This document shows positions 1 through 5,492 of a DNA stretch of 7,813 bases, piece after piece (position 1 is the first letter of the stretch; the number at the start of each line of letters is the position of its first letter). The notes below the pieces were generated by a model. That model ran no database searches. It was not told where the DNA came from and worked only from the letters and a program-made list of their open reading frames with translations. The DNA comes from Rubrivivax sp. (GTDB lineage Bacteria; Pseudomonadota; Gammaproteobacteria; Burkholderiales; Burkholderiaceae). Location: assembly GCA_004211235.1 (NCBI GenBank), contig SEEY01000161.1:1-7813 (forward strand). Reading direction: 5' to 3'. Position numbers and translations under genes: made by a program.

Positions 1-88
1 ACCTTGTCACGCACATAGACCGGCAGCGCCTCGGCGGCGTCACGGCCGTCGCCGCCGAGGCGCTGCCGGTCTATGTGCGTGACAAGGT
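1..88. repeat. Perfect 39-bp inverted repeat at window edge
   Basis: Bases 1-39 are the exact reverse complement of bases 50-88, with a 10-base spacer (40-49). The right arm is genuine coding sequence: it reads in frame as the end of TsaB and continues without a break to the stop at 126-128. The left arm is therefore a backward copy of that coding sequence. A long perfect palindrome starting at base 1 is most simply a fold-back (chimeric amplification or read) or an assembly contig end, but a real inverted duplication cannot be excluded from sequence alone. Confidence 0.93.
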
Positions 89-128
89 CGCGCTGACCAC
101 GGTCGAGCGAGAGCTGAGGGTTTCATGA
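42..128 (+). CDS. tsaB: TsaB C-terminus (partial): tRNA N6-threonylcarbamoyladenosine synthesis
   Basis: The frame ending at TGA 126-128 reads AAEALPVYVRDKVALTT and then about nine more residues. The PVYVRDKVA-TT-ER pattern is the typical C-terminal tail of betaproteobacterial TsaB (YeaZ). TsaB is the non-catalytic ASKHA-fold partner of TsaD in the complex that transfers threonylcarbamoyl to A37 of ANN-decoding tRNAs. Only about 29 codons can be trusted. The frame stays open back to base 3, but bases 1-39 are the inverted copy and do not encode TsaB there. The position directly ahead of rimI is the usual context and supports the call. The stop lies in an ATGA (125-128) that also provides a start codon in another frame. 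Confidence 0.8.
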   Translation, partial: TAVAAEALPVYVRDKVALTTVERELRVS

Positions 129-201
129 GCGCCGCGCTGTGCAGCCCCAGGCCAGCTTGTCCGCGCCTGGCGGGCCGGGCCGCCGGACCGAAGGTGCACC
201 C
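129..201 (+). repeat. GC-rich insert A between tsaB and rimI
   Basis: The stretch is flanked by direct repeats TGAGCGC (126-132 and 203-209, offset 77 bp). It contains GGCCAGCTTG at 150-159, a core shared with the two later gaps of the same operon. It also contains an imperfect 7-bp hairpin at 167-186, including one G-T pair (GGCGG 169-173 with CCGCC 180-184, extended outwards). The segment GCCGGGCCGCC (174-184) recurs inverted at 3755-3765. The direct repeats resemble a target-site duplication or a slippage product. No T-run follows the hairpin, so it is not a classical terminator. Confidence 0.45.
190..194 (+). promoter_or_regulatory. Shine-Dalgarno GAAGG deciding the rimI start
   Basis: GAAGG lies 7 bases upstream of the GTG at 202. 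No comparable site precedes the alternative GTG at 139 or the in-frame ATG at 250. Confidence 0.5.
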
Positions 202-681
202 GTGAGCGCACGGCTGGAGCGCAGCCTGCCGCCCTTCGAGGCTGCAGCGATGCGGATACCCGACCTGACCGAGGTGATGGCCGTGGAGCGCGGGGCCTAC
301 CCGGTGCCCTGGACGCATGGCAACTTCGTCGACTCGCTGGCGGCCGGCTACCCGGCCGAGGTGCTGCGCGGCCCGCGTGCCGAACTGCTCGGCTACTGGG
401 TGGCGATGCCGGGTGTGGACGAACTGCACCTGCTCAACATCACCGTCGCGCAGGCCTGGCAGGGGCGCGGGCTGGCCTGCGCGATGCTCGACCGGCTGGT
501 GGCCGACTGCGGGCGCCTCGGGCTGACCCAGCTCTGGCTGGAGGTTCGCGTCGGCAACCAGCGCGCACGCGAGCTCTACCGCCGCTACGGCTTCGCCGAG
601 GTCGGCAGGCGCCGCGCCTACTACCCGCCGGTGGAGCAAGGGCCGCGCGAGGATGCGATTCTCATGAGCCTGTCGGTATGA
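202..681 (+). CDS. rimI: Ribosomal protein S18 alanine N-acetyltransferase RimI
   Basis: This 159-residue GNAT-fold enzyme transfers acetyl from acetyl-CoA to the N-terminal alanine of ribosomal protein S18 in the cytoplasm. The acetyl-CoA pyrophosphate loop is QGRGLA (residues 87-92). Next comes LEVR with E114, then N119 and LYRRYGF with Y126. The E-to-Y spacing of 12 matches the catalytic pair E103/Y115 of E. coli RimI. The C-terminus RRRAYYPP...REDAILMSL is characteristic of RimI rather than other GNATs. The length is close to the family's (E. coli 148). GTG 202 is chosen because of the GAAGG site and the GTGA overlap; a GTG at 139 would add a low-complexity Gly/Pro/Arg tail. The position after tsaB is the usual one. 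Confidence 0.93.
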   Translation: MSARLERSLPPFEAAAMRIPDLTEVMAVERGAYPVPWTHGNFVDSLAAGYPAEVLRGPRAELLGYWVAMPGVDELHLLNITVAQAWQGRGLACAMLDRLVADCGRLGLTQLWLEVRVGNQRARELYRRYGFAEVGRRRAYYPPVEQGPREDAILMSLSV

Positions 682-819
682 CGCCCCTCGTCCAGGGTGT
701 GGCCTGGCCGCTTTGCCGCGCGGGCAGCGATGCTCGCGGCATGGCCCCGCAACTGCTCGCGCAAGCCCGGCCGGCTTGCGGGCGCCGGTGCGGTGGGCCT
801 GGGGGATGGAATTGAAGAG
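682..819 (+). repeat. GC-rich insert B between rimI and the glycosylase homologue
   Basis: The gap begins immediately after an ATGA that contains the rimI stop (678-681) and ends at the ATGA of the next start (820-823). Removing 142 bp would recreate a 4-base stop/start overlap. It holds GGCCGGCTTG at 769-778 and a perfect 8-bp hairpin CGCAAGCC / GGCTTGCG (760-767 with 773-780, 5-base loop). No T-tract follows. The glycosylase frame stays open through part of this gap, but the translation there is Ala/Gly/Arg-rich and unlike the family. Confidence 0.45.
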
Positions 820-1605
820 ATGAGCTGGGACGAACGTCAAAGGGCCATGCTGGCCGAAATGGGGTTGCGGCTGCCGCCTGCGCGTGCTGTCGTTGAGACC
901 GGGCTGGAGGGCGAGGCCGAAGTGGCTGTCGTCGAGGCCGAGCCGCCGCGCGTGGCCGTCGCGGCGCCGGCCGCCACGGTCATGCGCGTTCCGACGGTGC
1001 CCGCCGTGCCTGCCGCGCCCGCCGCGGCCTCGGGCTTCTCCAGCCTGGACCTGCCCGCGCTGCAAGGCGCCGTAGCCACCTGCCGCGCCTGTGGCCTGAG
1101 CGAGCAGCGCCGCAACGCGGTGTTCGGCAACGGCGCGCTGCAGCAGGCGCAGTGGCTGGTGGTCACCGACCCGCCCGACGACGCCGACGACGGCAGCGGC
1201 GAGGCCCTCGGCGGTGACGCCGGCCGGCTGCTCGACCGCATGCTGCTGGCCGCCGGCCTGCGCCGCACGGGCGACGCGCCGACCGCTTTCGTCACGCCCA
1301 TCGTCAAGTGCCGCCCGCCACGTGGCCGCGCGCCGCTGGTGACCGAGCTGGACGCATGCGAGGCCGTGCTGGCCCGCCAGGTCGAGCTGTTGCAGCCCCG
1401 CATCGTGCTGGCGATGGGCCTGCAGGCCGCGCGCCGCCTCACCGGCCTGGCCGAGCCGCTCGGCCGTCTGCGCGGCCGGGTGCACCGCTGGCGCGGGCTG
1501 CCGGTCGTCGTCACCTACCCGCCCGCCTACCTGCTGCGCACGCCCGCCGACAAGGCCGGCGCCTGGGCCGACTTGCGGCTCGCCCTGGAGACGGCCGCGC
1601 CATGA
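820..1605 (+). CDS. Family-4-like uracil-DNA glycosylase homologue with degenerate active site
   Basis: A 261-residue protein. ATG 820 is chosen because MSWDERQRAMLAEMGLR is the usual N-terminus of the glycosylase encoded after rimI in Burkholderiales; an upstream frame-open start at 697 adds only low-complexity residues. An Ala/Pro/Val-rich linker covers residues about 25-75 and the glycosylase fold about 80-260. Four cysteines (C88, C91, C164, C180) match the 4Fe-4S ligands of family 4. AGRLLDRML (134-142), VKCRPP (162-167) and LRGRVHR also match. However, family 4 normally has GEAPG, where this protein has TDPPD (116-120). It normally has an Asn just before the third Cys block, where this has Pro (160), and His-Pro in motif B, where this has Pro-Pro (YPPAYLL, 233-239). 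Uracil excision is therefore doubtful. The protein may bind DNA without cutting, act on another lesion, or be decaying. Its stop overlaps the next start by ATGA. Confidence 0.85.
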   Translation: MSWDERQRAMLAEMGLRLPPARAVVETGLEGEAEVAVVEAEPPRVAVAAPAATVMRVPTVPAVPAAPAAASGFSSLDLPALQGAVATCRACGLSEQRRNAVFGNGALQQAQWLVVTDPPDDADDGSGEALGGDAGRLLDRMLLAAGLRRTGDAPTAFVTPIVKCRPPRGRAPLVTELDACEAVLARQVELLQPRIVLAMGLQAARRLTGLAEPLGRLRGRVHRWRGLPVVVTYPPAYLLRTPADKAGAWADLRLALETAAP

Positions 1606-3671
1606 CCCTTCCACGCAACGATTCGCCGCTGGTGGAGCAGGCCGCGCGCTTCCGGCTGCTGGCCGATTACCTCCCGGCGTGGATCGCCATCTACGAGTAC
1701 GAGACGCAGATCTGCCGCTTCGCCAACCGCGGCTATGCCGAGGCCTTCGGGCTGACCGAGCAGACCATCATCGGCAAGTACTTTGCCGACATCGTCGGCC
1801 ACGAGGCGGCGGCGCTGATCCAGCCGGCCATCGACAAGGTGCTGTCCACCCGCGCCCCCGTCAGCTACGAGCGCCAGCTGCCCGAGGCGGACGGCACGCC
1901 GCGCTGGATCGAGGTCCACCTGATTCCGCAGCTGGATGCCCACGGCGAGCCCGTCGCCAGCTGCGTGATGATCAACGACATCACCAAGCACCGCCTGGCC
2001 GAGCGTCAGGTGCGCGAGTCGCAGGCCCGGCTGGACAAGTTCATGCAGGCCACCGTCGAGGGCATCCTCTTCCACCGCGAAGGGCTGTTGACCGACGTGA
2101 ACCAGCCGCTGTGCCAAATGCTCGGCTATCCGCTCGAGCAACTGATCGGCAAGCATGTGCTGAGCTTCGTTCCCGAGGACGAGCTGCCCAAGGTCAGCGA
2201 GGTGATGCGGCTCAACCGCGAGCTGCGCTACGAGACGGCGATCCTGCACCGCGACGGCACGCGCATTCCCGTCGAGCTGATCATGCGCACCATGGAGCGC
2301 GACGGCGAGCGGCTGCGCATGGCCGTCGTGCGCGACATCCGCGACCGCCTCGCCAGCGAGGCCCGCATCCATCATCTGGCCCACCATGACGGCCTGACGG
2401 GCCTGCTCAACCGCGGCGCCTTCATGGAGCGCATGGCGCTTCAGCTCAAGCTCGCCGAACGCAAGGGCGAGATGCTCGCGCTGCTGTTCATCGACCTGGA
2501 CAACTTCAAGCGGGTCAACGATTCGCTGGGTCATCTGGAAGGCGACGGCGTGCTGACCACGGTGTCCGAGCGCATCGTCGGCGCGCTGCGCGGCAGCGAC
2601 ATCGTCGGCCGTTTCGGCGGTGACGAATTCGTCGTGCTGCTCAACGAGCTGGACAGCCGGGAGGACATCGTCGTCGTGCTGGAGGCGCTGCTGTCGGTCG
2701 TCGAGGTGCCGGTCAAGGCGGACGGCCGCGCGCTGTCCGTCACGCCGTCCATCGGTGTGGCCGTCTACCCGGAAGACGGGCGCGTCGCGGAGGAGCTCAT
2801 CCAGCATGCCGACACGGCCATGTACCGCGCCAAGGCCAAGGGCCGCGCGACCTACCAGTTCTTCGAATCGGCGCTCGCCGAGACGGCCTATGCCGACCTC
2901 GTGCTGGAAGCCGAACTCGCCCAGGGCCTGACGCACAACGAGTTCGAGCTGTTCTTCCAGCCCCAGGTCGAGGCGACGACCGGCCAGCTCTCGGGCGCCG
3001 AGGCGCTGCTGCGCTGGCGCCATCCGCAGCGCGGCCTGCTCAGCCCCGACGCCTTCATCTTCGTCGCCGAGCGCCACCGCCTGATGCTCGCGCTGGGCGA
3101 ATGGGTGATGCGTGAAGCCGCCGCCACCGCCCGACGCTGGCGCGAGCAGGGCCTCACGACCGGCCACGGGCCGATGCGCATCGCCGTCAACCTGTCCCGC
3201 ATGCAGTTCAACCTCGACGGTTTTGCCGACACGGTCAAGCGCGTGCTGGACGAGTCGGATGCGCAGGGCCAATGGCTGGAGCTGGAGCTGACGGAGCGCA
3301 TGCTGATCGACGACATCGAGCACGCACCGGCCACGCTGGCGCAGCTGCGGGCGATGGGGCTGACGGTGTCCGTCGATGACTTCGGCACCGGCTACACCTC
3401 GCTGGCCCACCTCACCGAGCTGCCGCTGGACAAGCTCAAGATCGACCAGGGCTTCACCGCCCGCCTGCCCGACGACGTCGGAGCCCAGGCCATCACGCGC
3501 GCCATCGTGCAGATGGCCGTCGGCCTGGGCCTGACGGTGACGGCCGAGGGCGTCCGCACGGCCGCGCAGTGGCAGTTGCTGGCCAGCTGGGGCTGCCAGG
3601 AGCTGCAGGGCGAGCTGGTGGGCTCGCCGATGCCCGCGGCGGAGTTCGAGGCCTGGGCCAAGGCGCGATGA
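1602..3671 (+). CDS. PAS-PAS-GGDEF-EAL cyclic-di-GMP cyclase/phosphodiesterase
   Basis: A 689-residue cytoplasmic signalling protein with no membrane segment. PAS 1 covers residues about 10-135 and PAS 2 about 143-252, each of which could sense a ligand, redox state or light; the ligand cannot be read from the sequence. GGDEF (about 257-415) has an intact GGDEF signature (339-343) and the inhibitory I-site RGSD (330-333) five residues ahead, so diguanylate cyclase activity with product inhibition is expected. EAL (about 430-685) keeps E467-A-L, N530, E565, D592-D593, K613, E649 and Q669, corresponding to the metal and catalytic set of active EAL phosphodiesterases. Both activities look possible, and net output would depend on the PAS domains. 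The start ATG overlaps the previous stop (ATGA 1602-1605) with GGAG at 1587-1590, indicating translational coupling to the glycosylase homologue. Confidence 0.96.
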   Translation: MTLPRNDSPLVEQAARFRLLADYLPAWIAIYEYETQICRFANRGYAEAFGLTEQTIIGKYFADIVGHEAAALIQPAIDKVLSTRAPVSYERQLPEADGTPRWIEVHLIPQLDAHGEPVASCVMINDITKHRLAERQVRESQARLDKFMQATVEGILFHREGLLTDVNQPLCQMLGYPLEQLIGKHVLSFVPEDELPKVSEVMRLNRELRYETAILHRDGTRIPVELIMRTMERDGERLRMAVVRDIRDRLASEARIHHLAHHDGLTGLLNRGAFMERMALQLKLAERKGEMLALLFIDLDNFKRVNDSLGHLEGDGVLTTVSERIVGALRGSDIVGRFGGDEFVVLLNELDSREDIVVVLEALLSVVEVPVKADGRALSVTPSIGVAVYPEDGRVAEELIQHADTAMYRAKAKGRATYQFFESALAETAYADLVLEAELAQGLTHNEFELFFQPQVEATTGQLSGAEALLRWRHPQRGLLSPDAFIFVAERHRLMLALGEWVMREAAATARRWREQGLTTGHGPMRIAVNLSRMQFNLDGFADTVKRVLDESDAQGQWLELELTERMLIDDIEHAPATLAQLRAMGLTVSVDDFGTGYTSLAHLTELPLDKLKIDQGFTARLPDDVGAQAITRAIVQMAVGLGLTVTAEGVRTAAQWQLLASWGCQELQGELVGSPMPAAEFEAWAKAR

Positions 3672-3791
3672 TGGTGCTCCTCGCCCGGTCGCGCTCTGCT
3701 GGACGCAGGCGAGCCCAGTCGGTCCCGCGAGCCGCTGCCAGCGGGCCGGCTTGGGGCGGCCCGGCGCTCGGCCCGAGATGCGGCTGCTGAC
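3672..3791 (+). repeat. GC-rich insert C between the c-di-GMP gene and midA-like gene
   Basis: The gap runs from the ATGA containing the upstream stop (3668-3671) to the ATGA of the next start (3792-3795), an offset of 124 bp. It carries GGCCGGCTTG at 3744-3753, identical to 769-778 and one base different from 150-159. It can form a 7-bp hairpin CGGGCCG / CGGCCCG (3742-3748 with 3757-3763) and a 6-bp one CTCGCC / GGCGAG (3680-3685 with 3708-3713). No T-run is present. The reading frame of the flanking genes happens to be the same and open across the gap, but it contains no ATG, GTG or TTG start before 3792. Confidence 0.45.
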
Positions 3792-4871
3792 ATGACCCTC
3801 GCCGACCGCATCCACGCCGAGATCGCCGCTGCCGGCGGCTGGCTGCCGTTCGACCGCTTCATGGCCATGGCCCTCTACGAGCCCGGGCTGGGCTACTACA
3901 CCGGCGGGCGGCGCAAGTTCGGCACCATGCCGTCCCAGGGCTCGGACTTCGTCACCGCGCCCGAGATGTCGCCGCTGTTCGGCCGTGCGCTGGCACGGCA
4001 GGTGGCGCAGGCCCTGCACCAGAGCGGCTGCCGCGACGTGCTGGAGTTCGGCGCCGGCTCGGGCGCGCTGGCGGCGCAGCTGATCGCCGAGCTGGACGCA
4101 CTCGATGCCGGCCTGGCGCGCTACCGCATCGTCGAGCTGTCGGCCGAGCTGCGCGAGCGCCAGCAGGAGCGCCTGTCGCACTGGGCCGGGCGAGTCGACT
4201 GGCTGGACGCGCTGCCCGACGAGATCGAGGCCGTCGTCGTTGGCAACGAGGTGCTGGACGCGATGCCCGTGCAGCTCATCGCGTTCGACGGCCGCGTATG
4301 GCGGGAACGCGGTGTGGTGTCCGCCGGTGAGGGCTTCGCCTTCGAGGACCGCGACAGCCATCTGCGACCGCCCCTCGAGACGGGCTTTGTGCCGGGCACG
4401 GTGACCGAGATCCACCCGCAGGCGGAGGCCTTCATGCGCACGCTGGCGCGCACCTTGAAGAAGGGCGCCGCCTTCTTCATCGACTACGGCTTCCCGGAAA
4501 CCGAGTACTACCACCCGCAGCGCCACGGCGGCTCGCTGATGTGCCACCAGGCCCACCTGGCCGACGCCGACCCGCTCGTGGCCGTTGGCGACAAGGACAT
4601 CACGGCCCACGTCAACTTCACCGGCATCGCGCTCGCAGGCCAGGACGCCGGCTTCGTCGTGCTGGGCTACACCGGCCAGGCCAACTTCCTGTTGAACTGC
4701 GGCATCGCCGAGCTGCTGGCCGACGCCAGCCTGGGTGAGCGTGCGATGGCCCACCGCCTGCTCGCCGAGCATGAGATGGGCGAGCTGTTCAAGGTGATCG
4801 GCTTCGCGCCGCTGAATGCGCCTTTCGACGCGCTGGGCTTCGAGCGCGGCGATCGATCACACAAGCTCTGA
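3792..4871 (+). CDS. MidA-family (COG1565/NDUFAF7-like) SAM-dependent methyltransferase
   Basis: A 359-residue class I methyltransferase of the DUF185/MidA family. The human homologue NDUFAF7 methylates an arginine of complex I subunit NDUFS2; the bacterial substrate is not established. Family hallmarks in order are GYYTGGRRKFG near the N-terminus with a phosphate-loop-like region, TAPEMSPLFGRALA, the SAM-binding motif LEFGAGSGAL (84-93), GNEVLDAMPV (151-160), IDYGF (230-234), the EYYHPQR...SLMCH block and KDITAHVNFTGIA. Length is normal for the family. The start at ATG 3792 fits the conserved N-terminus (LADRIHAEIAAAGGWLPFDRFM), but no good Shine-Dalgarno precedes it, only GAG at about 3774. 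It is the last gene of the + strand operon and converges on gloA. Confidence 0.92.
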   Translation: MTLADRIHAEIAAAGGWLPFDRFMAMALYEPGLGYYTGGRRKFGTMPSQGSDFVTAPEMSPLFGRALARQVAQALHQSGCRDVLEFGAGSGALAAQLIAELDALDAGLARYRIVELSAELRERQQERLSHWAGRVDWLDALPDEIEAVVVGNEVLDAMPVQLIAFDGRVWRERGVVSAGEGFAFEDRDSHLRPPLETGFVPGTVTEIHPQAEAFMRTLARTLKKGAAFFIDYGFPETEYYHPQRHGGSLMCHQAHLADADPLVAVGDKDITAHVNFTGIALAGQDAGFVVLGYTGQANFLLNCGIAELLADASLGERAMAHRLLAEHEMGELFKVIGFAPLNAPFDALGFERGDRSHKL

Positions 4872-4890
4872 AGTCAGGACCTTCGACAGA

Positions 4891-4918
4891 CCTGGCCGGG
4901 CGCTGTGCCCTGGCCTGG
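4891..4918. terminator. GC-rich hairpin between convergent genes
   Basis: The 79-base gap between two convergent genes holds a stem GGCCGGG / CCTGGCC (4894-4900 with 4909-4915, one G-T pair, 8-base loop), extended by two more pairs beyond a T-T mismatch. It is well placed to stop transcription from both sides. There is no T-run on either strand, so it is not a classical intrinsic terminator. Confidence 0.35.
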
Positions 4919-4950
4919 GTCCCTCCGGGCGGACAGGCCCGCTCCGCGAA

Positions 4951-5385
4951 TCACCAGCTGCCGGTGTTGGGCATCGACGTCCACGGTTCGGCGGGCGCGA
5001 GTGCCGCGCCGTGCTGCAGCAGCTCGATGGAGATGCCGTCTGGCGAGCGCACAAAGGCCATGCGGCCGTCGCGCGGCGGGCGGTTGATGGTCACGCCGTG
5101 GTCCATCAGCTTCTGGCAGGCGGCGTAGAGGTCGTCTACGGCGTAAGCCAGGTGGCCGAAGCTGCGGCCGCCCGTGTAGGTCTCAGCCTTGCCGTCGGCG
5201 TCGGGCCAGTTGTACGTCAGCTCGACCTGGGCGTCCTCGTCGCCGGGCGCGGCCAGGTAGACCAGCGTGAAGCGGCCGGCGGCGCTTTCGGAGCGCTTGA
5301 CCTCCTGCAGCCCGAGGGCGTCGCAATAGAACCTGAGCGAGGCGTCGAGTTCGGTGACGCGGACCATGGTGTGGAGATAGTGCAT
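4951..5385 (-). CDS. gloA: Lactoylglutathione lyase (glyoxalase I)
   Basis: A 144-residue cytoplasmic enzyme that converts the methylglyoxal-glutathione hemithioacetal to S-D-lactoylglutathione, the first step of methylglyoxal detoxification. Two vicinal-oxygen-chelate beta-alpha-beta-beta-beta modules are visible. The predicted metal ligands are H5 (YLHTM), E55 (VELTYNW), H78 (FGHLAY) and E121 (SIELLQ), matching H5/E56/H74/E122 of the Ni2+-type E. coli enzyme (135 residues). RFTLVYL and SPDGISIELLQ are typical of the family. The loop between E55 and H78 is a few residues longer than in E. coli, and the tail after LLQH is about 20 residues. The ATG at 5385-5383 fits the family N-terminus; no clear Shine-Dalgarno precedes it. 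Confidence 0.95.
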   Translation of the reverse strand: MHYLHTMVRVTELDASLRFYCDALGLQEVKRSESAAGRFTLVYLAAPGDEDAQVELTYNWPDADGKAETYTGGRSFGHLAYAVDDLYAACQKLMDHGVTINRPPRDGRMAFVRSPDGISIELLQHGAALAPAEPWTSMPNTGSW

Positions 5386-5492
5386 CGTTGACGGATGGGC
5401 AGTGGAGTCGGAAGCTGCCGCACTCTACTCAATTGCTGCGACTGAGCTGCTCGTCGATGCCGCGCCCGATGTGTGATGCCTGCCGCAGCGGG

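Larger units (their letters stand above)
125..205 (+). other. 26-codon mini-ORF bridging tsaB and rimI by ATGA/GTGA overlaps
   Basis: An ATG at 125-127 overlaps the tsaB stop (ATGA). It opens 26 codons that begin MSAAL and end KVHP. Its TGA (203-205) overlaps the GTG start of rimI at 202-204 (GTGA). A ribosome could thus be handed from tsaB through the mini-ORF to rimI. The peptide has no recognisable domain. An alternative reading is that the ATG is the ancestral rimI start: both starts encode M/V-S-A, and TGAGCGC is repeated at 126-132 and 203-209, so the segment between may be an insert. Translation of the peptide is unproven. Confidence 0.25.

Noticed and set aside
1..88. Hairpin telomere or protelomerase site
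   Set aside because: The palindrome is made of tsaB coding sequence and no telomere-resolution gene or plasmid/phage context is present.
139..201. Upstream GTG start for rimI
   Set aside because: It has no ribosome-binding site, would add a low-complexity tail, and the added stretch lies within the repeat-like insert.
697..819. Upstream in-frame start for the glycosylase homologue
   Set aside because: The extra 41 residues are Ala/Gly/Arg-rich and precede the family's usual MSWDERQRAML N-terminus.
820..1605. UdgX-type glycosylase that forms a covalent DNA adduct
   Set aside because: The KRRIH insertion with its nucleophilic His is not present.
3672..3791. Stop-codon read-through fusion of the c-di-GMP protein to the methyltransferase
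   Set aside because: The frame is open across the gap, but the translation is low-complexity and both proteins have normal family ends, so this is probably chance in GC-rich DNA.
1527..4772. 1081-codon open frame on the - strand, and a similar 524-codon one at 40-1614
   Set aside because: These are antisense shadows of the + strand operon in very GC-rich DNA. The translations are low-complexity (Gln/His/Arg/Leu-rich) with no family resemblance, while the + strand carries clear conserved domains.
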